Assembly (NCBI GenBank): GCA_964449075.1
Contig: CAYVBJ010000011.1
Location: forward strand, 1 to 64,000
Source of the DNA: CAYVBJ01 sp964449075
GTDB taxonomy: Bacteria; Bacteroidota; Rhodothermia; Balneolales; Balneolaceae
Direction of reading: 5' to 3'
Length of the DNA stretch: 64,000 nt
Shown here: one piece after another, positions 54,116-63,680 of the stretch
How positions within the stretch are numbered: position 1 is the stretch's first letter
Layout of the letters: every line of letters starts with the position of its first letter
Translations under genes and position numbers: made by a program
Notes under the pieces: model-generated
What the model was told of the DNA's origin: nothing
The model's database searches: none
What the model saw: only the letters and a program-made list of their open reading frames with translations

Positions 54116-54853
54116 CTAAAAAAGGTAATACACATTAAATGTTATAGCCAGGTCTAAAGGATTGAAACTTATCCTTTCTGTATCACCTGTACTCAGTGCG
54201 CCAAAAATGCCTCTTAGCTCAATTCCTATTTTGTTATCCAAGCCGTGTTCAAGTCCTCCTCCTAAAATAAATCCTGCTCCATAATCTTTGTATTGATTGG
54301 ATACATCCTCGGAGAATTCCCCTTCAAATGCTACGCCTAATGGAAAACCTGAGTTTACACCCTCAAAGGTAGCATCTAGTAGATAACTCCCATATAAACC
54401 CGCCGTAACGTGATAGGTAGTTATTGCCCATGGTTTGGGAAATTCAAGTCTGTCGGGTGGTGTAGTTGTAAGCTGAACCAAAAGCGGCATATAAGCATAC
54501 CAAAGCTTCGTTTTGCTGTCAGTTGTTATTTCAAATCCGCCAAAGTCTCTTGGAGCAATAGTTTCATTATAGCTGGCACCCAACCGTATAATTCCAGGTT
54601 CTACCTGAATTCTTAAATTATCAGTAAGAATTTTTCTGTAAATAAGGCTGGCATCAAAGTTCTCTGTAAAAGATGGGCTTAGTTTAATCTGATTATTCGT
54701 GACAATAAATTTAAAGTCGTTTAAATGTGTACTTGTTCCACCGCCGACACGAAGACCGATACCCAGATCCTGAGATTTTACATTATTTCCCAATGCATGA
54801 ACAATCAAAATATTGATCAAAAAAAGAAGAACGAATTTTACTTGTGCAGACAT
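54116..54853 (-). CDS. Porin-like outer-membrane beta-barrel protein
   Basis: 245 residues with a signal peptide (about 1-27, 'FVLLFLINILIVHALG'). The mature part begins with 'LGIGLRVGGGTSTHLNDF' and shows eight or more amphipathic strands ending in 'DLAITFNVYYLF', with a C-terminal Phe. This is the small outer-membrane barrel (PorT/OmpA-like) type common in Bacteroidota. Not assigned to a specific family; function unknown. Adjacent to the two thioester-like lipoproteins but not overlapping them. Confidence 0.75.
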   Translation of the reverse strand: MSAQVKFVLLFLINILIVHALGNNVKSQDLGIGLRVGGGTSTHLNDFKFIVTNNQIKLSPSFTENFDASLIYRKILTDNLRIQVEPGIIRLGASYNETIAPRDFGGFEITTDSKTKLWYAYMPLLVQLTTTPPDRLEFPKPWAITTYHVTAGLYGSYLLDATFEGVNSGFPLGVAFEGEFSEDVSNQYKDYGAGFILGGGLEHGLDNKIGIELRGIFGALSTGDTERISFNPLDLAITFNVYYLF

Positions 54854-55226
54854 ATCTAAATTTTCAATGGTTTAAAGAATGTATAATGTAATTAAATTTT
54901 AGAAACGATATGTACAAATACATAAATGTTAAGAAGGATTAACAGATCACACATGTAATTCATTCTGTTGCTAAACAACATGCAGAAACTAATTATTAAT
55001 TTAAAAACTGTTTTCTTTTGTTAAATAATATTAACAAGATCTAATTCAAAAAACCTTCCAGGCCTGATATAGGTATTTTTAATTAAGCGAATTATTATGT
55101 AATCTTATCTCACTAAGTATTTATCAAGGATTGCGCGAATTTGTAGGTTTTAACTGGTTTAGCATGTATATCAAGATTCAAACAAATGGAGAATTTTATT
55201 CTCTTTAGAGTGACAGGGGTGTCGTC
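54854..55226. other. AT-rich divergent intergenic region, 373 bp
   Basis: Between the minus-strand barrel gene and the plus-strand MraY/WecA-like gene. It holds TTAACAAG and other AT-rich runs but no hairpin, no clear -33/-7 pair and no ORF with coding character. I see nothing specific beyond a likely pair of divergent promoters. Confidence 0.4.
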
Positions 55227-56327
55227 ATGATTATAAATGAACATTTATTAATAATACCTGCTCTGATTACAGCCATCCTTATCAGCTATCTTTTGATGCC
55301 AATAATGATTAAAGCTTCTGTAATTAAAAAGCTGATTGAAGATCAGGAATTTAATTGGAGTATAAAAAGAAATATTATACCAGCTATTGGCGGAATTGGT
55401 GTTCTAACTGCGTTTATAGTTTCTTTTTATATTTGGGGTAACATTAATTCTCTTGTCTCTTATCCCTATTTAATAGCTGGCCTGTTTATTCTGCTTCTAC
55501 TTAGCTTGTCCGATGGTGTATTTTTAAACCCTACAAAAAAGTATGCCATTCAAACAATAGCAGCAGGTGAAATGGTGATAGGCGGTAACCTCGTTATCGA
55601 AAATTTGCATGGTTTATTTGGGCTCTATCTGATTCCCTGGCCACTGGGTGCAGCTGTTGCTGTGGCTTTGGTCGTGTGGCTAATAAATGCATTTAAGTCC
55701 ATTGATGGTATTGACGGACTAGCCGGCGGCATAGGTACTATTGCATCAACAATACTCGGTATATGGTTTTGGAGTTCCGGTTTTGGTATTCTTGCAGTAT
55801 TTTCCTTTGTACTTACAGGAGCCCTGATCGGGTTTTTAATATTTAATATTCACCCGGCTAAAATATTTATGGGAAAAACAGGAGCAATGGCTTTGGGATA
55901 TATTCTCGCATTTCTTACTCTCAATTTTATCGTTATTAACAGCAGATTGGAGAATGGTTTTTTTACCCAAAATGCTCATCTTTTTTCTCTTGCCATATTG
56001 ATTGTTCCGATTATTGACACGATACGGTCTTTGCTTTATAGAATTATAAAACGTACAGGCGTTATTTTATCTGATTATTATCATACGCATGATGAATTAA
56101 TTCAGGAGGGGACACCAGAACATTTTATCTCTTTTTACCTTTGGATTGGAAATTTGCTGATAATTGCTTTTGCTTTTCTCTTTATAGAATTGGAAACTAA
56201 TCTTTACGCTATTCTTATTTTTGGTTCGGGAATAGTTATGCTTCCTGTTATTGTATATTTACATCGTTCAATTCACAGAAGTCAGAAAAAGATATTTAAT
56301 AAAGTGAAAAAAACGTTATACGAATGA
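55227..56327 (+). CDS. MraY/WecA-family membrane protein with altered catalytic site
   Basis: 366 residues with about ten helices, of the family that transfers a sugar phosphate to undecaprenyl phosphate. The order of loops is preserved, but the expected 'DD' of the second loop is S95-D96 in 'LSDGVFLNPTKKYAIQ', 'NxxNxxDGxDGL' reads 'NAFKSIDGIDGL' (residues 154-165), the Mg2+-binding 'MGD' is 'FMGKTG' with Lys217, and the 'HLHH' motif is 'HTHDEL'. Several residues needed for catalysis are therefore missing, so it may be an inactive or repurposed relative. Alternative: distinct chemistry. Stands alone, starting at 55227. Confidence 0.7.
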   Translation: MIINEHLLIIPALITAILISYLLMPIMIKASVIKKLIEDQEFNWSIKRNIIPAIGGIGVLTAFIVSFYIWGNINSLVSYPYLIAGLFILLLLSLSDGVFLNPTKKYAIQTIAAGEMVIGGNLVIENLHGLFGLYLIPWPLGAAVAVALVVWLINAFKSIDGIDGLAGGIGTIASTILGIWFWSSGFGILAVFSFVLTGALIGFLIFNIHPAKIFMGKTGAMALGYILAFLTLNFIVINSRLENGFFTQNAHLFSLAILIVPIIDTIRSLLYRIIKRTGVILSDYYHTHDELIQEGTPEHFISFYLWIGNLLIIAFAFLFIELETNLYAILIFGSGIVMLPVIVYLHRSIHRSQKKIFNKVKKTLYE

Positions 56328-56542
56328 TTTGAATAATCTCAGTTATATTGTCTTTAGCCGGGATGACTGACTTAAACTTTTACTGAAAATCTACTTTAAA
56401 TTATTTGCAGGGATGTTCAGTTGAGAGATTAGCTATCTACTTCCACACCTTTTATAAGATTACTATTCGAAACTCTCTGGTCAAGAGAGTAAATCTTACG
56501 AAAACCAGGTAATATTGAAGTAAATCTTGTAAAAGAAAGAGA

Positions 56543-56788
56543 TTAACCGGCGTTACTATTTTTGGCTGCACCGTCAAACGCTGAGAACAGATTTAAATAA
56601 GTAAAATCTCTTTTCTCAATTATGTTGGTATAAACATATTTGGAGCCAGCCATCAACTGAATATAGATACTAACAGCCAGTGGAATTTCTGCCATTTCAG
56701 GCCAGCTCAGAATGTGTGTTATCATCAGAACAATTGTCAGCATTACGAATGCAGACAGTATATAGTAGGTAATTGCTTTTTTATTCAT
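56543..56788 (-). CDS. Small two-helix membrane protein
   Basis: About 81 residues from ATG 56788 ('MNKKAITYYILSAFVMLTIV'); a GTG ten codons upstream is a weaker start. Two hydrophobic segments, about 8-27 and 35-54, followed by a polar C-terminal tail. I do not recognise it. It sits between the MraY-like gene and nuoH, and could be a small inner-membrane helper; nothing shows its function. Confidence 0.45.
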   Translation of the reverse strand: MNKKAITYYILSAFVMLTIVLMITHILSWPEMAEIPLAVSIYIQLMAGSKYVYTNIIEKRDFTYLNLFSAFDGAAKNSNAG

Positions 56789-56818
56789 TTTGTACGCATC
56801 TGAGAGATTAAGGGTCAC

Positions 56819-57215
56819 TTAGGTTAGTGATGCATTTAGAATTTTATAACAAGAGCATTTAAAAGTTTTATTGTTACAGATATAATGAAAATTTTTATCA
56901 GTTATATAACAGAAAGTTCCTATTTATTCGAATCTGCGGTAATATTAGTGAATTCTAATGAATATTAAAAATATATAATGCGGAGATTTTAAATTTAATG
57001 TTGGAGGGGACTAAATCAGAGCTTTTTTACGAAAAACACTCATCTTCTCCCTAAAGAAATTTTAACCGTACCTGCTTTCATGCCAAATAATTGAACTTCG
57101 TAAAATATTTACTGAGAGAAGTCTTCCAAATTTACAGTTTCTCCGTGAACTCAATTTTCATTGATTTCTGTAATTTTTGCAGAAATTATTTTAACTCTAA
57201 ATTTAGATAAGAGCA
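56819..57215. other. AT-rich gap of 397 bp upstream of nuoH stop
   Basis: No ORF of coding character, no tRNA-like cloverleaf and no clear hairpin with T-run found. The stretch should hold the 3' end of the nuo transcript and a promoter of the small membrane protein on the minus strand; neither could be placed. Confidence 0.4.
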
Positions 57216-58217
57216 TTAAGAATAGATTGCATAAAGAATTGATGCAATTACCGTAAAATTGATAATGCTTAAGGGCAAAAGTTTACTCCATCCCAATTTC
57301 ATTACCTGGTTGTACTTGAATCTTGGGATTGTCCACCGAACCCAAATGAACAGGAATACAAAGAAACAGGTTTTGCCGGTGAAGACAGTAATATCAAGTA
57401 TCGCTTTAGCAATTTCAGGCATTTCGGGCAGCCAGTAGCCGGCAAAAGGAAGATGGTAACTCCCAAAGAAGAATGTTGTCATTAACATTGAATTGATAAC
57501 CACATGCATATACTCGGCCAGGAAAAACATCCCGAATTTCATGGAACTGTATTCGGTATGAAACCCGCCAACAAGCTCCTGTTCAGCTTCAACAAGATCA
57601 AAGGGTGTTCGGTTAGATTCGGCAAAAGCAGCTATTATAAATATAATGGCGCCCAGAGGATTTAAAAATACAAACCACCAATGTTCCTGTGCGGCAGCAA
57701 CATCAACAACACTTAATGAACCCACGAAAATAATTACGGATGCAACAGCCATTCCAAGCGGCAACTCGTAGCTTATCATCTGGGCAGCTGCCCGTAAGCC
57801 TCCCAGGAGCGAGTATTTACTATTTGAAGACCATCCGGCCAAGGTAACTCCGTAGACTCCAAGAGAAGCAATCGCTAACAAATAGAGAACACCTGCATTA
57901 ATATCCGTTACATAAATTCCTTCACCAAAGGGGATTACAGCCACTGTCATCAGTGCTGTTACAACCGGTATCATTGGAGCAACGGTATGAATGAACCGAT
58001 AACCCTGTATAGGAGTCACATCTTCTTTTAGAAGCAATTTCAGAACATCGGCTATTGGTTGTAGGAGCCCGAATGGACCTACTCTGTTTGGGCCAACACG
58101 ATTCTGAATAAAACTTGCTACCCGCCGTTCTGCATAGACAGCAATAGCTGCCGAGTTTAACAACATAAAGAGTGAAACTCCGAGAATAATATATGAAGTA
58201 ACTGTAACTTCAGCCAT
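57216..58217 (-). CDS. nuoH: NADH-quinone oxidoreductase subunit H
   Basis: 333-residue inner-membrane subunit that forms part of the quinone cavity of complex I. 'ERRVASFIQNRVGPNRVGPF' is the quinone-loop signature, with 'QPIADVLKLLLKED' following, then 'AESNRTPFDLVEAEQELVGG' in the matrix-side loop. About eight helices. It follows nuoG by 8 bp and is the last complex I gene seen; nuoI-N are not downstream within the window, so the operon may be split. Confidence 0.96.
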   Translation of the reverse strand: MAEVTVTSYIILGVSLFMLLNSAAIAVYAERRVASFIQNRVGPNRVGPFGLLQPIADVLKLLLKEDVTPIQGYRFIHTVAPMIPVVTALMTVAVIPFGEGIYVTDINAGVLYLLAIASLGVYGVTLAGWSSNSKYSLLGGLRAAAQMISYELPLGMAVASVIIFVGSLSVVDVAAAQEHWWFVFLNPLGAIIFIIAAFAESNRTPFDLVEAEQELVGGFHTEYSSMKFGMFFLAEYMHVVINSMLMTTFFFGSYHLPFAGYWLPEMPEIAKAILDITVFTGKTCFFVFLFIWVRWTIPRFKYNQVMKLGWSKLLPLSIINFTVIASILYAIYS

Positions 58218-58225
58218 GAAAGCTC

Positions 58226-59959
58226 TTATTTCGTTTTTACTTGTTTGGTTTCTTTTGTCAATTGTATACCCGATAAATCATCCATTTTTTCATAAGAAAC
58301 ACCTTTAAAAGATGGAAGTGTATCTGATATTTCACTCATAATTTCCCTTCCGGATCCGTAGGGTAAGTTGAGGCCAAGCCGTTCACCAATGTCATGAAAA
58401 ATATTCCATAATGGCATACAGTCAACTTTATTATCTTCAGTTACCCAGTTATCAAAACTTGTTCCATAGCGATCAAGCCTGCCTTCGCTCATTTCAAGAT
58501 TCAGACGACGGTTCGCGTACTTGGTCTCTTTAGCAGGAAAGGTCCTCTGAATTCGTCCGTCAACATTTACGTAGCTTGCAGCATGTTCGGCAGCAACCGT
58601 AACAGGAATAACCAGGTCTGCTGTCTCTGAAGTGTGTCCGCGGTTTGTTCCAAAAAATACAGTATAAACTTTATCCAGATCGTCTTCCGTAAGAATTTTA
58701 CGATCTGCAAGATTATCATTTAGAAGAATAACAACTTTTGCATTGTCAAATTTTGACCGCAGTGCTTCTGCATCCGTTTCCTGCAGTCCCAAAAGCCGGC
58801 AGCCGCTGGTATTTGGAGCCTGATCGTCAGCAAGCAGAAATCCATCACCTGAACCTTCAATAATGTGTGGAACAAAAAGGGGAGTTGCAGCACCCAGCAA
58901 ATTGGCCATTTTTGAAATCAAATAATTTTCTTCTACAGATGCATGAGCACTTCCTACAAAAAGCAACTCATCGGATGCAGATGATTCGATTTGTTCGGCA
59001 AATGTTTCAAGAGCATTATTCCAGGAAGATTTTACTGTTTCGCCGTCCAGTTTAATTTGCGGTTTAGAAATTCTGTTTTCATTGAAGATTTTGTACGCTT
59101 CGCGTCCCACGTCTGGCATCCAGTGGTCATTTACGTATTCATTGTACCGCGGAGTAATTCTCAGCACAATATTATCCCGCGTCCAAAGATCAATATTGCA
59201 TCCTTTTCCATTACTAATGTCAATGCTTGGTGTTTGATTCATTTCCCAAACTCTTGCCTTAAATCTGAAATCAGCCGAAGTTAAAGCTCCAACCGGACAT
59301 ATATCAACAGTATTTAAAGAGTAGGGATCATTAAATTCCCGCCCGGGTGCGGTGATGGGATAGTTTTTATCTCCGCGTGAAACAATTGTGAGCTGATGAG
59401 TCTGACTGATTTCATCAGTGAAGCGAACACATCTTGTACAATTGATACATCTTTCAGCATCAAGAGTTACACGGGGGCCAAGTTTAACTCGTTTGGGTTT
59501 ATGAACTTTTTTAACCTCAAAGCGGCTGCCTTCCGGTCCATATTTGTAAGTTTGAATTTGCAAAGGACATTCACCTGCCTGGTCACAAATCGGACAATCC
59601 AGGGGATGGTTTGCCAGGATGAATTCAAGTGTATCTTTTTGAGCACGCTTTACCAGTTCATCGGTCTCCTGGGTAAGAACAACCATTCCTTCACTCATAT
59701 CCGTATTGCACGAGGTCTGTAGCTTTGGAAACCAGCGTATAACACGTTCACCGTTTTCATCCAGCTCATACTCTCCGGTTTCCCTGTCTTTGACAGGCAG
59801 TCCCACTTTAACCATACACTGCCGGCAGTTTGCAGGAATAGACATGGATGGATGGTAACAGAAAAAAGGCACCTCGAGTCCATTATCAAGCATAAACTGA
59901 AGCAGTTTTGGTTTGCCTTCAAACTCAAATTCTTTTCCGTCTATATAAACTTCAGGCAT
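58226..59959 (-). CDS. nuoG: NADH-quinone oxidoreductase subunit G (short form)
   Basis: 577 residues; hosts several Fe-S clusters. N-terminal [2Fe-2S] domain 'FFCYHPSMSIPANCRQCMVKV' (partly shown), His-Cys segment 'HPLDCPICDQAGECPLQ', N4/N5-type 'RCINCTRCVRF' and 'VDICPVGALTS'. The remaining C-terminal part is a shortened, molybdopterin-oxidoreductase-like domain ('VIPVTVAAEHAASYVNVDGR') without the full molybdenum-type fold. This short form is common in Bacteroidota relatives. Lies between nuoF (63-bp gap) and nuoH. Confidence 0.92.
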   Translation of the reverse strand: MPEVYIDGKEFEFEGKPKLLQFMLDNGLEVPFFCYHPSMSIPANCRQCMVKVGLPVKDRETGEYELDENGERVIRWFPKLQTSCNTDMSEGMVVLTQETDELVKRAQKDTLEFILANHPLDCPICDQAGECPLQIQTYKYGPEGSRFEVKKVHKPKRVKLGPRVTLDAERCINCTRCVRFTDEISQTHQLTIVSRGDKNYPITAPGREFNDPYSLNTVDICPVGALTSADFRFKARVWEMNQTPSIDISNGKGCNIDLWTRDNIVLRITPRYNEYVNDHWMPDVGREAYKIFNENRISKPQIKLDGETVKSSWNNALETFAEQIESSASDELLFVGSAHASVEENYLISKMANLLGAATPLFVPHIIEGSGDGFLLADDQAPNTSGCRLLGLQETDAEALRSKFDNAKVVILLNDNLADRKILTEDDLDKVYTVFFGTNRGHTSETADLVIPVTVAAEHAASYVNVDGRIQRTFPAKETKYANRRLNLEMSEGRLDRYGTSFDNWVTEDNKVDCMPLWNIFHDIGERLGLNLPYGSGREIMSEISDTLPSFKGVSYEKMDDLSGIQLTKETKQVKTK

Positions 59960-60022
59960 TATGATTCAATTTAAAATTGAAAATTATCAGTATAATTAAG
60001 ATTGATTCAATGAGATTCCAAT

Positions 60023-61330
60023 TTATGCGGCATGAATCGATTTCTTACATCTTGCTTCAAATTCATCTCTGAACCTGGTAATTGTATGCCGTACCGGCCA
60101 GGCTGCCGCATCTGCAAGTGCGCATATTGTTCTTCCTTCCATTTGGGTGGTAATATCTAATAGCAGGTCAAGATCCTTGATTTCACCTTCGCCATTTTTA
60201 ATTCGGAGCATAATTTTTTCAAGCCATCCGGTTCCATCACGACAGGGTGTACACTGCCCGCATGATTCATGATGGTAAAAATGCGTGATACGCCAGAGCA
60301 TGTCTACCATATCTGTATCCTCATCCATTACCACCATTCCGGCTGTACCCAGCATAGATCCAACTTCTCTCAAAGAGTCACTGTCCATGGTTACACCGTC
60401 AAGTTGATCCGCGCGAAGAACAGGAACAGATGAACCGCCGGGTATAACAGCTTTCAATTTCTTTCCATTGCGAATTCCTCCTGCTACTTCATTAATAAGA
60501 TCCAGTATTGGTACACCCGATGGAAGTTCATAAACTCCGGGACGGTTTACATGTCCGGAAATGCCATACAGAATTGGTCCCGGATGATTTTTTGCCCCAA
60601 CATTTTTAAACCAATCAGCCCCTTTATTTATTACACTGACAACATGAGACAACGTTTCAATATTATTAATTGTGGTCGGTCGTCCCCACAATCCTTTCTG
60701 GGCCGGAAAAGGTGGTTTTACCCGGGGATAACCCCGCTTGCCTTCAAGTGATTCGAGCATAGAGGTTTCTTCGCCACAGATGTAAGCCCCCGCTCCTGAA
60801 TGCACATAAAAATCAACACTATAGTCTGAGTCAAAAATGTTTTTGCCGATGTAACCTTTTTTATAAGCATCATCAATCGCTTTCTCCATCATTTTTATGT
60901 AATCGCCGTATTCACCGCGAATATATACATAGATGGTCGTAATTTGCATTGCATAAGCGGCTATCAGTGCGCCCTCAATAAATACATGCGGATTGTATTC
61001 AAATATTTTCCGGTCTTTAAATGTTCCCGGTTCCGATTCATCTCCGTTGCAGGCCAGATACCGTGGTTTTCCGTCAGCCGGCGGCATGAAAGACCATTTT
61101 AAGCCGGCATTAAATCCTGCTCCTCCGCGCCCCCTGATGTTAGCTTCCTTTACTTCATTAACAACACTTTTTGGTTCCGGCCAGCTTTTCTTATCTGTCA
61201 GCACTTTTTTGAACGCCTGATAACCGCCGTGCTTTTCATACACGTCAATTTTATGTAAATCCGGTATATTCGGAATTAATACAGGTTCGTAATTTTTCCA
61301 GTCTACTGCCATATCAGATGTCATTTTCAT
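60023..61330 (-). CDS. nuoF: NADH-quinone oxidoreductase subunit F
   Basis: 435 residues; binds NADH, FMN and cluster N3. 'GRGGAGFNAGLKWSFMP' and 'LACNGDESEPGTFKDR' form the FMN/NADH site, 'GAGAYICGEETSMLESLEGK' (part) is the conserved loop, and 'SCGQCTPCRDGTGWL' holds the [4Fe-4S] cysteines. The first ATG at 61330 overlaps nuoE by 17 bp; the ATGs at 61324 or 61312 ('MAVDWKNYEP') are also plausible. Confidence 0.95.
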   Translation of the reverse strand: MKMTSDMAVDWKNYEPVLIPNIPDLHKIDVYEKHGGYQAFKKVLTDKKSWPEPKSVVNEVKEANIRGRGGAGFNAGLKWSFMPPADGKPRYLACNGDESEPGTFKDRKIFEYNPHVFIEGALIAAYAMQITTIYVYIRGEYGDYIKMMEKAIDDAYKKGYIGKNIFDSDYSVDFYVHSGAGAYICGEETSMLESLEGKRGYPRVKPPFPAQKGLWGRPTTINNIETLSHVVSVINKGADWFKNVGAKNHPGPILYGISGHVNRPGVYELPSGVPILDLINEVAGGIRNGKKLKAVIPGGSSVPVLRADQLDGVTMDSDSLREVGSMLGTAGMVVMDEDTDMVDMLWRITHFYHHESCGQCTPCRDGTGWLEKIMLRIKNGEGEIKDLDLLLDITTQMEGRTICALADAAAWPVRHTITRFRDEFEARCKKSIHAA

Positions 61331-61850
61331 TAAGTAAAGGCATTTTCATACGCTCATAATTCAGCTCTTTATTCTCACGCAGGGCATCAATTACCTGATC
61401 AACTTTTTCCGGTGTCAGATGGTTTACATATTTATCATTGGTTACCTGCATCATAGGCGCATATCCACAGGCTCCCAGGCATTCAACTTCCTGAATTGAA
61501 AACATTCCGTCTTCGGTAGTTTCACCTGTTTTAATACCCAGTTTTTCTTCCAGATAATGGAGAATATCATATCCGCCACAGAGCTGACAGCTAAGACAGG
61601 TGCAAACATCGAGCACATGTTTTCCCATTTCCTTCTTATAATACTGGGTGTAAAATGATGCAACTCCGTGAACATGTGCCTCCGGGAGGTCCAGAGTATG
61701 AGCTACCAGGCGCTGAACATCTTCGTTAACATGGCCAAATTTATTCTGTGCCAGCCAGAGCACAGGAAGTGTTGCAGGTAATACCTCGGGGTATTTGCCT
61801 TTGATTTGTTCAATTTGTTCGAGTTCTTCTTTGGTAAATTCGTATTTCAT
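61314..61850 (-). CDS. nuoE: NADH-quinone oxidoreductase subunit E
   Basis: 178 residues; carries the [2Fe-2S] cluster N1a. Thioredoxin-like fold with the ligands in 'VCTCLSCQLCGGYDI' and 'ECLGACGYAPMMQVTNDKY'. N-terminal helical bundle 'EELEQIEQIKGKYPEVLPATL' (partly shown). Overlaps nuoF and begins 5 bp after nuoD stops, in the usual nuoB-C-D-E-F-G-H order. Confidence 0.95.
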   Translation of the reverse strand: MKYEFTKEELEQIEQIKGKYPEVLPATLPVLWLAQNKFGHVNEDVQRLVAHTLDLPEAHVHGVASFYTQYYKKEMGKHVLDVCTCLSCQLCGGYDILHYLEEKLGIKTGETTEDGMFSIQEVECLGACGYAPMMQVTNDKYVNHLTPEKVDQVIDALRENKELNYERMKMPLLNENDI

Positions 61851-61855
61851 AGCTG

Positions 61856-63148
61856 TTATTTGTCTGCTTCTCCAAGTACAGGATCCATTCCTCCTATTAT
61901 TACCACAGTATCTGCGACCATCTCACCGTCCAGAATATTTTCGAGTACCTGCAAATTGCAGAATGACGGAGCTTTAATTTTAAGTCTCCAGGGATGGCCG
62001 GTGCCATCACTCTGGATATAATATCCCAGTTCACCTTTAGGCGCTTCAACTGCGTGATATGCCTCGGCACCTGCGGGCGGACAAATTCCGGTGTCTGTCA
62101 TCATGAAATCATGAATCATACCTTCCATTGAGTAGTAAACTTCATCCTTTGATGGATATGCCTGTTTCGCATTATCGGTTCGGACAGGCCCTTTTGGTAA
62201 TTTTTCAAGACATTGATAAATAATTTTTATACTCTCATGCATCTCCTCCATGCGCACAAAATATCGTGCAAGGTTATCACCTTCGAGCCGCGTTGGAACT
62301 TCAAAATCGATTTCATCGTATCTGGCGTAAGGTGCGAACTTCCTGATATCGTAAGCATAACCGGTAGCACGCAGAACAGGGCCAGTAGCGCCAATGGCCA
62401 GAGCCTTTTCGGTGGGTACATTTCCTACATTTTCATTTCTGTCTATAAATATGCGGTTCCGGTCAAGAAATTTATGCCATCCTTTTAATTCCTTTGGAAA
62501 AGTCTGCGCAAATTCTTTAATCAGTCCCATCGCGCTGTCCGTGATGTCATTTGCAACACCACCAATTCGGGCATGTGAAACTGTAAAGCGATGACCGGTC
62601 AAATGATCCATGATGTCGTAGATCTTTTCTCGTTCCCTGAATGTCCATATAAAAAACGATACTGCGCCTGCATCCATCACCAACGTGCCCAGCCATAGCA
62701 AATGTGAAGAGATACGTGCAAGCTCACATCCAATCATTCGAATGTAATGTGCACGTTCAGGAACTTCAACGTTCGCAATTTTTTCAACAGCTGTGCAAAG
62801 AGCAACATTATTACTGTAAGGAGAGAGGTAATCCATGCGGTCTGTATAAGGCATGAATTCCTGGTAGGTTTTGTTTTCAGCAATCTTTTCAACACCCCTG
62901 TGAAGATAGCCTATATCGAGTTTGGCTTTTTCAATTGTTTCACCGTTGAGCTGCAGAACCATCCGCAATACTCCGTGAGTAGCCGGATGCTGAGGCCCCA
63001 TGTTGAGAACCATTTTTGCATTAAGAGGATCACCATCATCCATCTCTTCGATAGTCGTATGTTTATCTTCGAGACTTTTATATAAACTATTTTGATGTTC
63101 CTTAAAAAAAGTGGGATTAACTTTTGAACGTATATCTTCTAATTTCAT
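61856..63148 (-). CDS. nuoD: NADH-quinone oxidoreductase subunit D
   Basis: 430 residues; lines the quinone-reduction site. 'LNMGPQHPATHGVLRMVLQL' is the family signature, 'GYLHRGVEKIAENKTYQEFM' follows, and the C-terminal 'VEAPKGELGYYIQSDGTGHP' and 'KIKAPSFCNLQVL' are typical of the 49 kDa subunit. Separate from nuoC (no fusion), 12 bp away. Confidence 0.96.
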   Translation of the reverse strand: MKLEDIRSKVNPTFFKEHQNSLYKSLEDKHTTIEEMDDGDPLNAKMVLNMGPQHPATHGVLRMVLQLNGETIEKAKLDIGYLHRGVEKIAENKTYQEFMPYTDRMDYLSPYSNNVALCTAVEKIANVEVPERAHYIRMIGCELARISSHLLWLGTLVMDAGAVSFFIWTFREREKIYDIMDHLTGHRFTVSHARIGGVANDITDSAMGLIKEFAQTFPKELKGWHKFLDRNRIFIDRNENVGNVPTEKALAIGATGPVLRATGYAYDIRKFAPYARYDEIDFEVPTRLEGDNLARYFVRMEEMHESIKIIYQCLEKLPKGPVRTDNAKQAYPSKDEVYYSMEGMIHDFMMTDTGICPPAGAEAYHAVEAPKGELGYYIQSDGTGHPWRLKIKAPSFCNLQVLENILDGEMVADTVVIIGGMDPVLGEADK

Positions 63149-63160
63149 AAATGAAAGCGG

Positions 63161-63679
63161 TTAATCGGGATCTGGAGTTGTACTTGGCAGTTCAATTGAT
63201 CCGGGAATACCGAGGAGCGGAAATTCCTTTCGCAGGGGAAAATATTTGTAGTCTTCCGGCATATATATTCTGCGGTGATCCGGATGATTCCGGAATCTGA
63301 TACCAAACATATCATAGACTTCTCTTTCAAACCAATTAGCAGATGGCCAAAGACTATAAACAGAATCCACTTTGGGATTCTCTTCTTCGCATCTGATCTT
63401 AAGAAAGAGGCGGGTTCGGTCACGCAGCGAAACTAAGTTGTAGACAACTTCAAAACGCTCTTCATTGGTATAACGATCAATACCAAAAATGTCACACAGA
63501 TAAACAAAACCTTGTTCATCACGAAGATATTTGCAAAGGTCGAGAGTTGCATCAGCTTCAAAGCGAACAAAAGTATCACCCGAAGATTGATAAATTTCGA
63601 TTATTTTATCGAAAAATTCATCAGTAAGTGCATCTATCACTTTTTGCAGTGGATCTGAAAGCTGTAATTCTTTGCTCAT
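63161..63679 (-). CDS. nuoC: NADH-quinone oxidoreductase subunit C
   Basis: 172 residues of the 30 kDa family. The C-terminal signature 'WFEREVYDMFGIRFRNHPDH' and 'RRIYMPEDYKYFPLRKEFPL' agree with NuoC. Not fused to NuoD. 1-bp gap from nuoB upstream. Confidence 0.95.
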   Translation of the reverse strand: MSKELQLSDPLQKVIDALTDEFFDKIIEIYQSSGDTFVRFEADATLDLCKYLRDEQGFVYLCDIFGIDRYTNEERFEVVYNLVSLRDRTRLFLKIRCEEENPKVDSVYSLWPSANWFEREVYDMFGIRFRNHPDHRRIYMPEDYKYFPLRKEFPLLGIPGSIELPSTTPDPD

Positions 63680-63680
63680 A

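Noticed and set aside
56473..56491. ACTCTCT-GGTCA-AGAGAGT as a terminator after the small membrane protein
   Set aside because: Seven-bp stem without a T-run; possibly chance.
58867..59284. Plus-strand ORFs over nuoG and similar shadows over guaA, shc and suf genes
   Set aside because: They run antisense to clearly identified genes and show no family motifs.
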